Source: JAYVJM01 sp043769275 (GTDB lineage Bacteria > Pseudomonadota > Gammaproteobacteria > Pseudomonadales > UBA7239). Taken from it: a DNA stretch of 23,843 bases. The notes under the pieces are model-generated. The model was not told the origin of the DNA. It searched no databases and worked only from the letters and a program-made list of their open reading frames with translations. This document shows, piece after piece, positions 14,932-22,444 of the stretch. The translations under genes and the position numbers were made by a program. Position 1 is the first letter of the stretch; every line of letters begins with the position of its first letter. Location of the stretch: positions 1-23,843 of the forward strand of contig JAYVJM010000054.1 of assembly GCA_043769275.1 (NCBI GenBank), in the 5' to 3' direction.

Positions 14932-17391
14932 TCAAATATCTAAATTCGCCACAGCCAAGGCATTGCTTTCAATAAATTCACGCCTAGGCTCTACCGCATC
15001 TCCCATTAAGCAGGTAAATATTTGGTCTGCAGCGATGGCATCTTCTATCGTCACGCGCAACATGCGACGCGACGCGGGATCCATTGTCGTTTCCCACAAC
15101 TGCGAAGGATTCATTTCACCCAAACCTTTATAGCGCTGGATTGTATGCCCTTTACGCGACTCCTCCATCAGCCACTCAAGTGCCTGCTTAAAACTGCTGG
15201 CGGCCTGTATTTTTTCACCGCGCCTCACAAAAGCACTCTCCTCCAGCAGGCCCTGTAACTGCCTGCCCAGCTTGATGATGCTTTGGTATTCGCCACAACC
15301 AAAAAAGTCACGCTGCAACAGATGCTCGATCGGCACGCCGTGCGCAGTAATGCGCACCGCAGGCAAATACAAGTGGCGTTCGGTATTTTCCTGGGTGCGA
15401 ACCTCAAAACGATGGCTGCCAGCGGCATTTTCATTCAATGCGTTTTGCAAAGATTCACACCATTGCTGAACGGCACGTTGATCGCTTAACTGCTCAAGCC
15501 CAAGCTCAGGTAGATAAACCAACTGCTCCAGCACCTGCGCCGGATACAAACGCGACAAACGGTCAATAATAGCCATAACATTGCGGTACTCCAACACAAG
15601 CGCCTCTAAGGCTTTGCCCTGTATCGCGGGTGCATGGGTGCTCACATGTAAACTGCTGCCGTCTAGCGCGGCCTGTGTCAGGTAGTTTGTAAGTGCCTGC
15701 TCGTCTTTAAGGTATTGATGTTGTTTACCTTTTGCTATTTTATACAGTGGTGGCTGTGCAATGTAGATATAGCCACGCTCTATAAAAATCGGCATTTGAC
15801 GAAAGAAAAACGTCAGCAACAAGGTGCGTATGTGTGAACCATCGACATCCGCATCGGTCATGATAATAATGTGGTGATAACGCAGTTTGTCTGGATTAAA
15901 TTCATCTTTACCAATACCGCAACCCATCGCGGTAATCAGTGTGCCAACCTCTTGCGAGGCAATCATTTTGTCAAAACGGGCTTTTTCCACATTGAGAATT
16001 TTGCCCTTCAGCGGCAATATAGCCTGTGTACGACGATCTCTGCCCTGCTTGGCCGAGCCGCCCGCTGAGTCCCCTTCGACTAAATACAACTCCGACAAAG
16101 CAGGGTCTTTTTCTTGACAGTCGGCCAACTTGCCGGGCAAGCCGGCAATATCTAGGGCTCCTTTTCGCCGTGTCATTTCCCGCGCTTTACGCGCCGCCTC
16201 ACGCGCACGAGCGGCATCAATAATCTTTCCCGCGATAACTTTTCCAGCCGCCGGCGTTTCTAGCAGATACTCTTCAAATTTCTCATTCATGATGGCGGCG
16301 ACGGCATTGGTCACCTCCGACGAAACCAGCTTGTCTTTAGTCTGGCTAGAAAACTTCGGATCCGGCACTTTGACGGAGACGATAGCGGTGAGCCCTTCAC
16401 GCGCATCTTCGCCGCTGGTAGAAATTTTCTCTTTTTTGAGAAAACCTTCCTTTTCCATGTAGCTGTTGAGTGTGCGCGTCAGAGCCGTACGAAAACCCTG
16501 CAAATGGGTGCCACCATCACGCTGTGGAATATTATTGGTAAAGCAGTAAACGTTTTCCTGATAACCGTCATTCCACTGCATGGCAACTTCAACGCCAATG
16601 CCGTTGGGGCCTTCTGACTGCGGCAACACAAAATGAAACACGCTATTGAGCATGGTTTTGTTGGTGTTAATGTACTGAACAAACGCCGCCAAACCGCCTT
16701 CGTACTCGAAAATATCCTCAGCTGCGCTACGCTCGTCCTTCAAAACAATGCGCACGCCAGAATTCAAGAATGACAGCTCGCGCAGACGCTTAGCCAAAAT
16801 ATCGTACACAAAATGGATGTTATTAAACGTGTTTGCAGAGGGCCAAAAACGCAACTCTGTGCCGCGCCGATCCGTAAGCCCCACTTCTCGCAAAGGATAC
16901 AAAGGCACGCCGTCGCTGTATTCCTGTTCATACAAGGTGTTGTTGCGGCGAATATCAAGCTTAAGGCGCGTAGACAGCGCGTTCACCACCGACACCCCCA
17001 CGCCGTGTAGGCCACCGGAAACCTTATAGGAATTGTCGTCAAACTTACCGCCAGCGTGCAGTACGGTCATGATGACCTCTACAGCCGACACCCCTTCTTC
17101 TTCATGTATATCGACAGGAATGCCACGGCCATTATCCGTGACCGTGACCGACTCATCAGGGTGAATCGTTACATTAACCTCCGTACAGTAACCCGCCAGT
17201 GCCTCGTCAATGGCGTTATCAACCACCTCAAACACCATGTGATGTAAGCCGGAGCCGTCGTCCGTGTCGCCAATGTACATGCCAGGACGCTTACGCACAG
17301 CATCCAAGCCTTTTAACACCTTGATGCTAGAGGAGTCGTAGCTATTTTCAACTAGCTCGCCGGCGTCCTGTACCTGCTTATTGTCGGTCAT
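14932..17391 (-). CDS. gyrB: DNA gyrase subunit B, 819 aa
   Basis: ATPase subunit of gyrase, which introduces negative supercoils and is the aminocoumarin target. The GHKL ATPase domain shows VDNAIDEALAGYCTEV, DNGRGIPVD and GGLHGVGVSVVNALS. The TOPRIM domain shows LVEGDSAGGSAKQGRDR, LPLKGKILNVEKAR and the metal-binding DADVDGSHI. The C-terminus has QRYKGLGEMNPSQLWETTMDP. The length, with an insert of about 165 residues between TOPRIM and the tail, is the gammaproteobacterial form. The start MTDNKQVQ is followed by a short linker and SYDSSSIKVLKGLDAVRKRPGMYIG. It lies 78 bases after recF in the classical origin operon. Confidence 0.98.
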   Translation of the reverse strand: MTDNKQVQDAGELVENSYDSSSIKVLKGLDAVRKRPGMYIGDTDDGSGLHHMVFEVVDNAIDEALAGYCTEVNVTIHPDESVTVTDNGRGIPVDIHEEEGVSAVEVIMTVLHAGGKFDDNSYKVSGGLHGVGVSVVNALSTRLKLDIRRNNTLYEQEYSDGVPLYPLREVGLTDRRGTELRFWPSANTFNNIHFVYDILAKRLRELSFLNSGVRIVLKDERSAAEDIFEYEGGLAAFVQYINTNKTMLNSVFHFVLPQSEGPNGIGVEVAMQWNDGYQENVYCFTNNIPQRDGGTHLQGFRTALTRTLNSYMEKEGFLKKEKISTSGEDAREGLTAIVSVKVPDPKFSSQTKDKLVSSEVTNAVAAIMNEKFEEYLLETPAAGKVIAGKIIDAARAREAARKAREMTRRKGALDIAGLPGKLADCQEKDPALSELYLVEGDSAGGSAKQGRDRRTQAILPLKGKILNVEKARFDKMIASQEVGTLITAMGCGIGKDEFNPDKLRYHHIIIMTDADVDGSHIRTLLLTFFFRQMPIFIERGYIYIAQPPLYKIAKGKQHQYLKDEQALTNYLTQAALDGSSLHVSTHAPAIQGKALEALVLEYRNVMAIIDRLSRLYPAQVLEQLVYLPELGLEQLSDQRAVQQWCESLQNALNENAAGSHRFEVRTQENTERHLYLPAVRITAHGVPIEHLLQRDFFGCGEYQSIIKLGRQLQGLLEESAFVRRGEKIQAASSFKQALEWLMEESRKGHTIQRYKGLGEMNPSQLWETTMDPASRRMLRVTIEDAIAADQIFTCLMGDAVEPRREFIESNALAVANLDI

Positions 17392-17469
17392 ACCATGCCT
17401 CTATCAACTCGCGGTAAATAATGGCGCACATCGCTTAGATGCGCGTGATGCTTTTTTTGCAACGGACGC

Positions 17470-18567
17470 TCATGTGTCCGCTGCCACAACCATGCCACGT
17501 TCCACGTGGAACAGTCTTGTTGTTTGTGCGTCGCCCCAACAACCACGCAGGCTTTCCGCATCCGTTGCTGTTACAAATACCTGGCTGCGCATGCCTGCCA
17601 AGCGCAAACACAAGGCGCGACGATGGTGCATGTCAAGTTCTGACGGCAAATCATCCACCAAATAAATGCAGGTTTTGCCGGTCAACTCATGCAGCAAAAT
17701 ACCCTGAGCCAAACGCAGCGCGCAGACCAAGAGCTTCTCCTGCCCACGCGACAGGACTTGTTCAGCAGAACGCCCCTCAATTCGAATATCCAGATCGGCG
17801 CGATGGGGGCCGCTATGGGTTAATCCGCGCCGCGTGTCACGCGGCAAATCGCGCCGCAGCACCTGCTCTAAGCTAGAATCAGCCGGCCAACCACGGTGAT
17901 ATTCAATATCTGGCCGTTCGAGCAATGTCAGTGCGCCCAGTTCTTGCAAAAAAACCGGTCTAAGGCGGCGCAAATAGGCGGCACGCATTCGGTCAATTAT
18001 TTCTGCACAGGCGGCCAGCTCCGTATCCCAAGGCTGCATTTCCTCGGCGCTCATTCTACCACGGCGCAGCAAGCCATTGCGGTGTTTCAACGCGCGCTGC
18101 GCACGCCGCCAACAAGACAAAAAATCAGGTTCCACGTGGAACACGCCCCAATCCAGAAATTGGCGCCGCACGCGCGCGCCGCCTTCAAGCAGGGAAAAGG
18201 TATCTGCGTTAATCAGTTGTTGCGGCAATAACCCCGCCAATTGCGCGGCGGCATGCACAGGATGGCCATTAATTTTGAATAGCTGCTGCTCGCCGCGTGA
18301 ACGCATAACGCCGACGCTGCCTTTGGTTTGGCCAGCGACATGCTCCAGTTCGCCATAAACCACACAGCGCGTCGCAAGATGGTTAATAACTTGGCCTAAT
18401 CGCACACTGCGAAAAGAGCGTGCACTGCCTAAGATATAGATCGCCTCCAAAATGCTCGTTTTTCCGCTGCCATTGCTGCCGGTAAAAATGTTGATGTGCC
18501 CGCAATCGTCCAGCAAAACGGACTGGAGGTTACGCACCCCGCGGATATGTAGCTTTTTTAGGGACAT
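17470..18567 (-). CDS. recF: DNA replication and repair protein RecF, 365 aa
   Basis: SMC-like ATPase that, with RecO and RecR, loads RecA at single-strand gaps. Walker A is GSNGSGKTS at residues 30-38, the ABC-type signature is LSRGQEKLLVCAL, and Walker B is IYLVDDLPSELD. I start at the ATG at 18567, giving MSLKKLHIRGVRNLQ, the family N-terminus; a TTG at 18585 would add six residues. The gene contains two parS palindromes (17498 and 18128), so its coding sequence also carries chromosome-segregation sites. It lies between dnaN and gyrB. Confidence 0.96.
   Translation of the reverse strand: MSLKKLHIRGVRNLQSVLLDDCGHINIFTGSNGSGKTSILEAIYILGSARSFRSVRLGQVINHLATRCVVYGELEHVAGQTKGSVGVMRSRGEQQLFKINGHPVHAAAQLAGLLPQQLINADTFSLLEGGARVRRQFLDWGVFHVEPDFLSCWRRAQRALKHRNGLLRRGRMSAEEMQPWDTELAACAEIIDRMRAAYLRRLRPVFLQELGALTLLERPDIEYHRGWPADSSLEQVLRRDLPRDTRRGLTHSGPHRADLDIRIEGRSAEQVLSRGQEKLLVCALRLAQGILLHELTGKTCIYLVDDLPSELDMHHRRALCLRLAGMRSQVFVTATDAESLRGCWGDAQTTRLFHVERGMVVAADT
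17498..17513. promoter_or_regulatory. parS: parS centromere site 1 (ParB binding), inside recF
   Basis: CGTTCCACGTGGAACA contains the perfect 14-base palindrome GTTCCACGTGGAAC. On the other strand it reads TGTTCCACGTGGAACG, the form used by Pseudomonas ParB and close to the general parS consensus TGTTTCACGTGAAACA. It lies near the 3' end of recF, about 4 kb from the predicted origin, where parS sites of Pseudomonas also cluster. Confidence 0.88.
18128..18143. promoter_or_regulatory. parS: parS centromere site 2 (ParB binding), inside recF
   Basis: GGTTCCACGTGGAACA contains the same perfect palindrome GTTCCACGTGGAAC as the site at 17498, 630 bases away. On the other strand it is TGTTCCACGTGGAACC, which I know as the principal parS sequence of Pseudomonas aeruginosa. 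Two exact copies in one gene are not expected by chance. Confidence 0.9.
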
Positions 18568-18648
18568 GAGGCCGCGCTTACTCAAAAATCCTGCACGACT
18601 CGACAGCTAAATGGAAATAACAAACCAGCGGCGTTGGATATAATCGCA

Positions 18649-19749
18649 TTAAAAACGCATCGGCATGACAACATAAAGCGCATCCGAACCCTCAGAGGAC
18701 TCCATCAGCGCACTGCTATTGGAGTCGCCCAAAGTAATGCGTACGTTACTGCTCGTGAGCACACCCAAAACATCCACCAGATAGCTGACATTAAAGCCCA
18801 GCTCCAAATGCGCACCGCTGTAGTCAATCAGCAACGACTCTTCCGCCTCTTCTTGCTCTGGATTATTCGCCGTTAATGTCAGCTGATTGTTCTCTAACAA
18901 GAGCCGGACACCACGATATTTTTCGCTAGAGAGAATCGACGCACGCGCAAAAGCCGAACGCAGAGCCTGTCGATCCGTAATGATGGTATTGGCACCTCCA
19001 CGCGGCAGAACACGCTCGTAATCAGGGAATTTCCCGTCAAGCAGCTTGGTGGTGAACGTAAACTCCTCTGTTTGCGCACGCAGGTGATTGCTGCCAAGCA
19101 TGATGTTGACCTGCTCACTGTCGTTGAGGAAACGCGCCAACTCCAATACGCCTTTACGAGGCAAAATAGCCTGCCGCAGCGCAGTGCCCTCTACCGGCAC
19201 GCTGAGGGTGCAAAGTGCGAGGCGGTGGCCATCAGTTGCGACACTGCGGACATGATCTGAGGCAACCTCTAATAACATCCCGTTCAGGTAATAGCGCACA
19301 TCCTGTTGCGCCATAGAGAAGGCCACCGCATCAATCAACCGTTTTAGCTGCCCCTGCTGCAACGCAAAGCGCAAAGTATTGGCGTTGTCTTCTGCGCAAG
19401 GAAAATCGCCAGCGGGCAAGGTAGACAACGTAAAACGGCTGCGGCCTGATTTAATGATCATTTTTTGATTGTCAGTGCAAAGATTAATATTGGCGTTATC
19501 AGGCAGAGATTTGCAGATATCGACTAATTTGCGTGCCGGCACAGTAATTTCACCTGCCTGCTGCTGTTCATCCACAGGAACACGCCCAACCAACTCGACT
19601 TCATTGTCGGTACAGGTCAGCGCGAGCCGCCCATCGCGCAACACCAGCAAAACATTGGACAATATAGGCTGTGTTTGGCGGCGCTCAACGATGCCGGCAA
19701 CCAATTGCAAAGGCTTTAACAGTGCTTCACGTGAAATGAGGAATTGCAT
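18649..19749 (-). CDS. dnaN: DNA polymerase III beta subunit (sliding clamp) DnaN, 366 aa
   Basis: Ring-shaped processivity clamp of the replicative polymerase. The N-terminus MQFLISREALLKPLQLVAGIVERRQTQPILSN, the central FLN(D)SEQVNI and PDYERVLPR segments and the C-terminal YVVMPMRF are typical. Length matches the E. coli clamp (366 aa). AGGAGA lies about 10 bases upstream of the ATG. It follows dnaA by 49 bases and is probably co-transcribed with it. Its fifth to tenth codons contain a parS-like palindrome core. Confidence 0.98.
   Translation of the reverse strand: MQFLISREALLKPLQLVAGIVERRQTQPILSNVLLVLRDGRLALTCTDNEVELVGRVPVDEQQQAGEITVPARKLVDICKSLPDNANINLCTDNQKMIIKSGRSRFTLSTLPAGDFPCAEDNANTLRFALQQGQLKRLIDAVAFSMAQQDVRYYLNGMLLEVASDHVRSVATDGHRLALCTLSVPVEGTALRQAILPRKGVLELARFLNDSEQVNIMLGSNHLRAQTEEFTFTTKLLDGKFPDYERVLPRGGANTIITDRQALRSAFARASILSSEKYRGVRLLLENNQLTLTANNPEQEEAEESLLIDYSGAHLELGFNVSYLVDVLGVLTSSNVRITLGDSNSSALMESSEGSDALYVVMPMRF
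19723..19738. promoter_or_regulatory. Weak parS-like site in the dnaN 5' end
   Basis: TGCTTCACGTGAAATG matches 13 of 16 positions of the parS consensus TGTTTCACGTGAAACA and keeps a perfect 10-base core TTCACGTGAA. It codes for part of SREA in dnaN, so the match could be a by-product of coding. It is much weaker than the two recF sites. Confidence 0.35.
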
Positions 19750-19798
19750 ATTGGCCGAGTCTCCTAGTGTCCACAGGGATTATTGGGTTGCTTACAGG

Positions 19799-21262
19799 TC
19801 AAGTTGTTAAGGCGCGCATCAGTTTTTTGTAGTCTTCCCGTATTTCAGCATCACTGTCACGCATGGCCTTGATTTTGCGGCAGGCATGCAGCACGGTTGT
19901 GTGATCGCGGCCACCAAAAGCATCGCCTATTTCAGGCAGGGAATGATTGGTCAGCTCTTTAGCCAGCGTCATCGCCACCTGTCGCGGACGCGCCACCGAT
20001 CGGTTGCGGCGTTTCGCCAATAGATCACTGGTTTTTATTTTGTAGTATTCGGCAACAGTCGACTGTATATTGTTGATATTAACCAATTTATCTTGCAGCG
20101 CCATCAAATCTTTTAAAGACTCTTTGATCATTTCGATATCGATCGGCCTGCCAGTGAAGTGTGCATGAGCAGCCACGCGTTTAAGCGCGCCCTCCAAGTC
20201 ACGCACATGCGAGCGCACGCGCTGGGCGATAAAAAAAGCGGCATCGTGTGCCAACTCGGCCTGCATTTCTTCGGCTTTTTTCATGAGAATAGCCACGCGT
20301 GTTTCCAGCTCCGGCGGCTCTACCGCGACCGTTAATCCCCAGCCAAAACGCGAACGCAACCGCTCTTCCAGTCCATCGACTTCGCGCGGGTAACGGTCAC
20401 AGGTCACAATCATTTGCTGCCCGCCTTCGAGCAGCGCATTAAAGGTATGAAAAAATTCCTCCTGCGAACGCTCTTTGCCTTCAAAAAACTGAATATCATC
20501 GATTAGCAAAGCATCCACCGACCGATAAAAACGCTTAAATTCATTGATGGCGTTAAGCTGAAGCGCCTTGACCATGTCGGCAACAAAACGCTCAGAATGC
20601 AAATACACCACGCGCGCCTCTGGATTTCGACGCAGCAAAGCATTGCCAACAGCGTGCATTAAATGTGTTTTGCCCAAACCCACGCCGCCATAAATAAACA
20701 GCGGGTTGTAAGAGCCACCTGGGTTTTCCGCAACCTGCATGGCAGCCGCACGCGCGAGCTGGTTGGATTTTCCCTCCACAAAACTATCAAAAGTATAACT
20801 AGGATTCACATTGCTTTGATGCTTAAGCCCACCCTCCACCTGCAAAGGAATTACCGCCTGTGCAGGTGCCGTGGGCGCAGGCGCATCAAGCACTTCAGGC
20901 TTTATTAAGGTGCCGCCGCCGACCTTGTCATCATTGACGACCGCCGTCGATGGCGCATGCGTCGCAAGCGGTGTATTGGAAACCTGCAGGACAATATCAA
21001 TCAGCAGCGTGGTCTTTTCTCGCAGCAGCTCACGCAGGCGCGCCAGATACTTGTTGCTAACCCAATCGGCAATAAAACGATTGGGTGCGCTAATGAGCAT
21101 CTGGCGTTCATTGCCTCGATGCGGCACTTGCAGCAAAGGGCGAATCCACGTATTGAACTGCTGCGCAGGAAGCTCGTCTTGCAAGCGCGCCACACAGTGC
21201 GACCAAAGAGCGCGGTACTCGTCGGCAGAAAAGGTTAGTGGCGACTGATTATTTTGGGGCAT
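19799..21262 (-). CDS. dnaA: Chromosomal replication initiator DnaA, 487 aa
   Basis: AAA+ initiator that binds DnaA boxes and melts oriC. Domain I is recognisable (LWSHCVARLQDELPAQQFNTWIRPL), domain II is a variable linker (about 100-150), domain III has Walker A GGVGLGKTH at 192-200 and Walker B LLIDDIQ at 252-258, and domain IV carries the DNA-binding signature GDAFGGRDHTTVLHACRKI. I start at the ATG at 21262. A GTG at 21319 in the same frame would add 19 residues, but that codon lies in a DnaA box and the extension is unlike the family. The promoter and flanking DnaA boxes suggest autoregulation. Confidence 0.97.
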   Translation of the reverse strand: MPQNNQSPLTFSADEYRALWSHCVARLQDELPAQQFNTWIRPLLQVPHRGNERQMLISAPNRFIADWVSNKYLARLRELLREKTTLLIDIVLQVSNTPLATHAPSTAVVNDDKVGGGTLIKPEVLDAPAPTAPAQAVIPLQVEGGLKHQSNVNPSYTFDSFVEGKSNQLARAAAMQVAENPGGSYNPLFIYGGVGLGKTHLMHAVGNALLRRNPEARVVYLHSERFVADMVKALQLNAINEFKRFYRSVDALLIDDIQFFEGKERSQEEFFHTFNALLEGGQQMIVTCDRYPREVDGLEERLRSRFGWGLTVAVEPPELETRVAILMKKAEEMQAELAHDAAFFIAQRVRSHVRDLEGALKRVAAHAHFTGRPIDIEMIKESLKDLMALQDKLVNINNIQSTVAEYYKIKTSDLLAKRRNRSVARPRQVAMTLAKELTNHSLPEIGDAFGGRDHTTVLHACRKIKAMRDSDAEIREDYKKLMRALTT

Positions 21263-21311
21263 ACAGAGTCCGTGCAAAAGCGGGTTTTGGGCGGCACGAC
21301 CTGTGTACAGC

Positions 21312-21320
21312 TTATCCACA
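21312..21320 (+). promoter_or_regulatory. DnaA box 1
   Basis: TTATCCACA, a perfect match to the high-affinity DnaA box. It lies just downstream of the predicted dnaA transcription start, where bound DnaA would block its own transcription. Confidence 0.85.
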
Positions 21321-21341
21321 GCGACTTTACCCGCGCCCTCT

Positions 21342-21371
21342 ATTATCCGCCTTTTTCTCCACTCCTCTCAA
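21342..21371 (-). promoter_or_regulatory. Predicted sigma70 promoter of dnaA
   Basis: On the minus strand TTGAGA (-35, at 21366-21371) and GATAAT (-10, at 21342-21347) each match the consensus at five of six positions and are 18 bases apart. Transcription would start near 21335 and give a leader of about 70 bases before the dnaA ATG. DnaA boxes lie on both sides. Confidence 0.65.
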
Positions 21372-21404
21372 GCACTAAAACTGTTCAAAAGCCGAGGCAT
21401 AACC

Positions 21405-21413
21405 TGTGGATAA
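21405..21413 (-). promoter_or_regulatory. DnaA box 2
   Basis: TGTGGATAA on the plus strand, that is TTATCCACA on the minus strand, a perfect box 85 bases from box 1 and in the opposite direction. It lies upstream of the dnaA -35 element. Confidence 0.85.
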
Positions 21414-21495
21414 GCTGGGCGTAACTGCTTTTACAAAAAAACAGTAGTCTTGCATTCAACCGCACCAACATTTAATGGGTGCAATGAATGGGCGT

Positions 21496-22218
21496 TTAGC
21501 TGTGCATAAACCGCGGAATCACCCGGTTAAGCACGTCTGCGATATACGCCAAAAACAGCACGCCCATGTTACTGCGATAGCGATCAGCATCAAAGCTGCC
21601 GATCGCCAGCACGCCCAGCAAGGTGTGGCTGTGAACGATTTGCACCACCGCTGCTGACTGGACATCCGCTGAAGCGGCTGGAAACAAAAACTGCATTTCC
21701 TCCACGCGAAGGTGGCCGCAGGTAGGCGCGGAAGTGTTGAGCAACGCAGAAATAGCCGAACGCGCCTGCTCCAAACTAACCGTGCGAGTGCGGCTCACGG
21801 CCAATAGGGGCTGCGCGATCAAAAAAAGCGCAGAAACATCCACCTGATAATCATCCCTTAAACTGCTAAGCACGCAGTCTACTGTTCCGTCAATATCACG
21901 CTGTTCGAGCAGAGAAAGCATTAGTTTCTGTGTTTTTTTAAACAGTTGCTCATTGTCTCGCGCAGTGTCCAGAAGGCGACTGAGGCGACTGCGCACGTCT
22001 CGATTGCGCGCGCGCAGCACGCTCACCTGACGTTCTACCAAAGAAATAGCCTGCCCACCAGTATGATGCGGCAGCGCCAAATCAGGCAGCAAGTTTTCAT
22101 AATCAATAAAAAAGTCGGGGTGCCGACGTAAATAGGCGGCAATCAGATCAGGGTCAATATCCTGTTCCAGCTCGGCAAAGTGCATGCAGCATAACCCCGA
22201 TAAATTATCTCTGTCCAT
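21496..22218 (-). CDS. DUF484 family protein, 240 aa
   Basis: Molecular function not established. The N-terminal region has the family signature DPDLIAAYLRRHPDFFIDYENLLPDLALPH followed by GGQAISLVERQVSVLRARNRDVRSRL, an amphipathic helical segment. The rest is a GAF-like domain. In Pseudomonas the homologue lies beside dapF, lysA and xerC; none of these are here, so this is an orphan copy beside dnaA. The start is uncertain: the ATG at 22218 has a weak ribosome-binding site, and an ATG at 22185 would give a product 11 residues shorter beginning MHFAELEQDIDP. The gene points towards the candidate origin, against the expected replication direction if that origin is correct. Confidence 0.88.
   Translation of the reverse strand: MDRDNLSGLCCMHFAELEQDIDPDLIAAYLRRHPDFFIDYENLLPDLALPHHTGGQAISLVERQVSVLRARNRDVRSRLSRLLDTARDNEQLFKKTQKLMLSLLEQRDIDGTVDCVLSSLRDDYQVDVSALFLIAQPLLAVSRTRTVSLEQARSAISALLNTSAPTCGHLRVEEMQFLFPAASADVQSAAVVQIVHSHTLLGVLAIGSFDADRYRSNMGVLFLAYIADVLNRVIPRFMHS
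21501..21509 (-). promoter_or_regulatory. Possible DnaA box 3
   Basis: The minus strand reads TTATGCACA, which fits the relaxed consensus TTWTNCACA. It overlaps the last codons of the DUF484 gene, so it could be coincidental, but it lies 88 bases from box 2, a spacing similar to that between boxes 1 and 2. Confidence 0.5.
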
Positions 22219-22444
22219 TAATAGTAACCGAGGGCAATAATCTGCACCAATGGCTATAAACCGCTAACACCCCGTGTGCAGAACTCGCCTGAGTGTATGG
22301 CATCAATGATGGCTTTCTGTTATTTTTAGCGGCCATCTCCTCAGTCTTTTCATTGTGTGACTAAACTCTGTTTGGGTTCTATTTGCAGACGATACCGTGG
22401 GCTGCATTCTCGATGACAGGTGCTGCAAGGATTCAAAGGATCGT

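Larger units (their letters stand above)
21263..21510. other. oriC: Candidate origin of replication (oriC)/dnaA regulatory region
   Basis: The non-coding stretch upstream of dnaA holds two perfect DnaA boxes in opposite orientation, a third consensus-compatible box at its right edge and the dnaA promoter. The dnaA-dnaN-recF-gyrB run and the parS sites nearby fit an origin location. I did not find a strong AT-rich unwinding element; the most AT-rich part is around 21422-21450. With only three boxes it may be mainly the dnaA control region, with the working origin partly elsewhere. Confidence 0.6.

Noticed and set aside
19763..19775. Possible DnaA box near the dnaN start (GTGTCCACA)
   Set aside because: Two mismatches to TTATCCACA and outside the cluster upstream of dnaA.
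21343..21351. TTATCCGCC as a further DnaA box
   Set aside because: Two mismatches in the conserved 3' half, and it overlaps the dnaA -10 element, which explains the sequence.
21424..21446. AT-rich hairpin (ACTG...CAGT) between DUF484 and dnaA as a terminator
   Set aside because: A nine-pair stem can be drawn with one wobble pair, but it is mostly A-T and no U tract follows; it may equally be part of the AT-rich origin.
22303..22345. Possible hairpin GATGGC...GCCATC upstream of dksA
   Set aside because: Only six base pairs with a loop of about 18 bases and no U tract; too weak to call.
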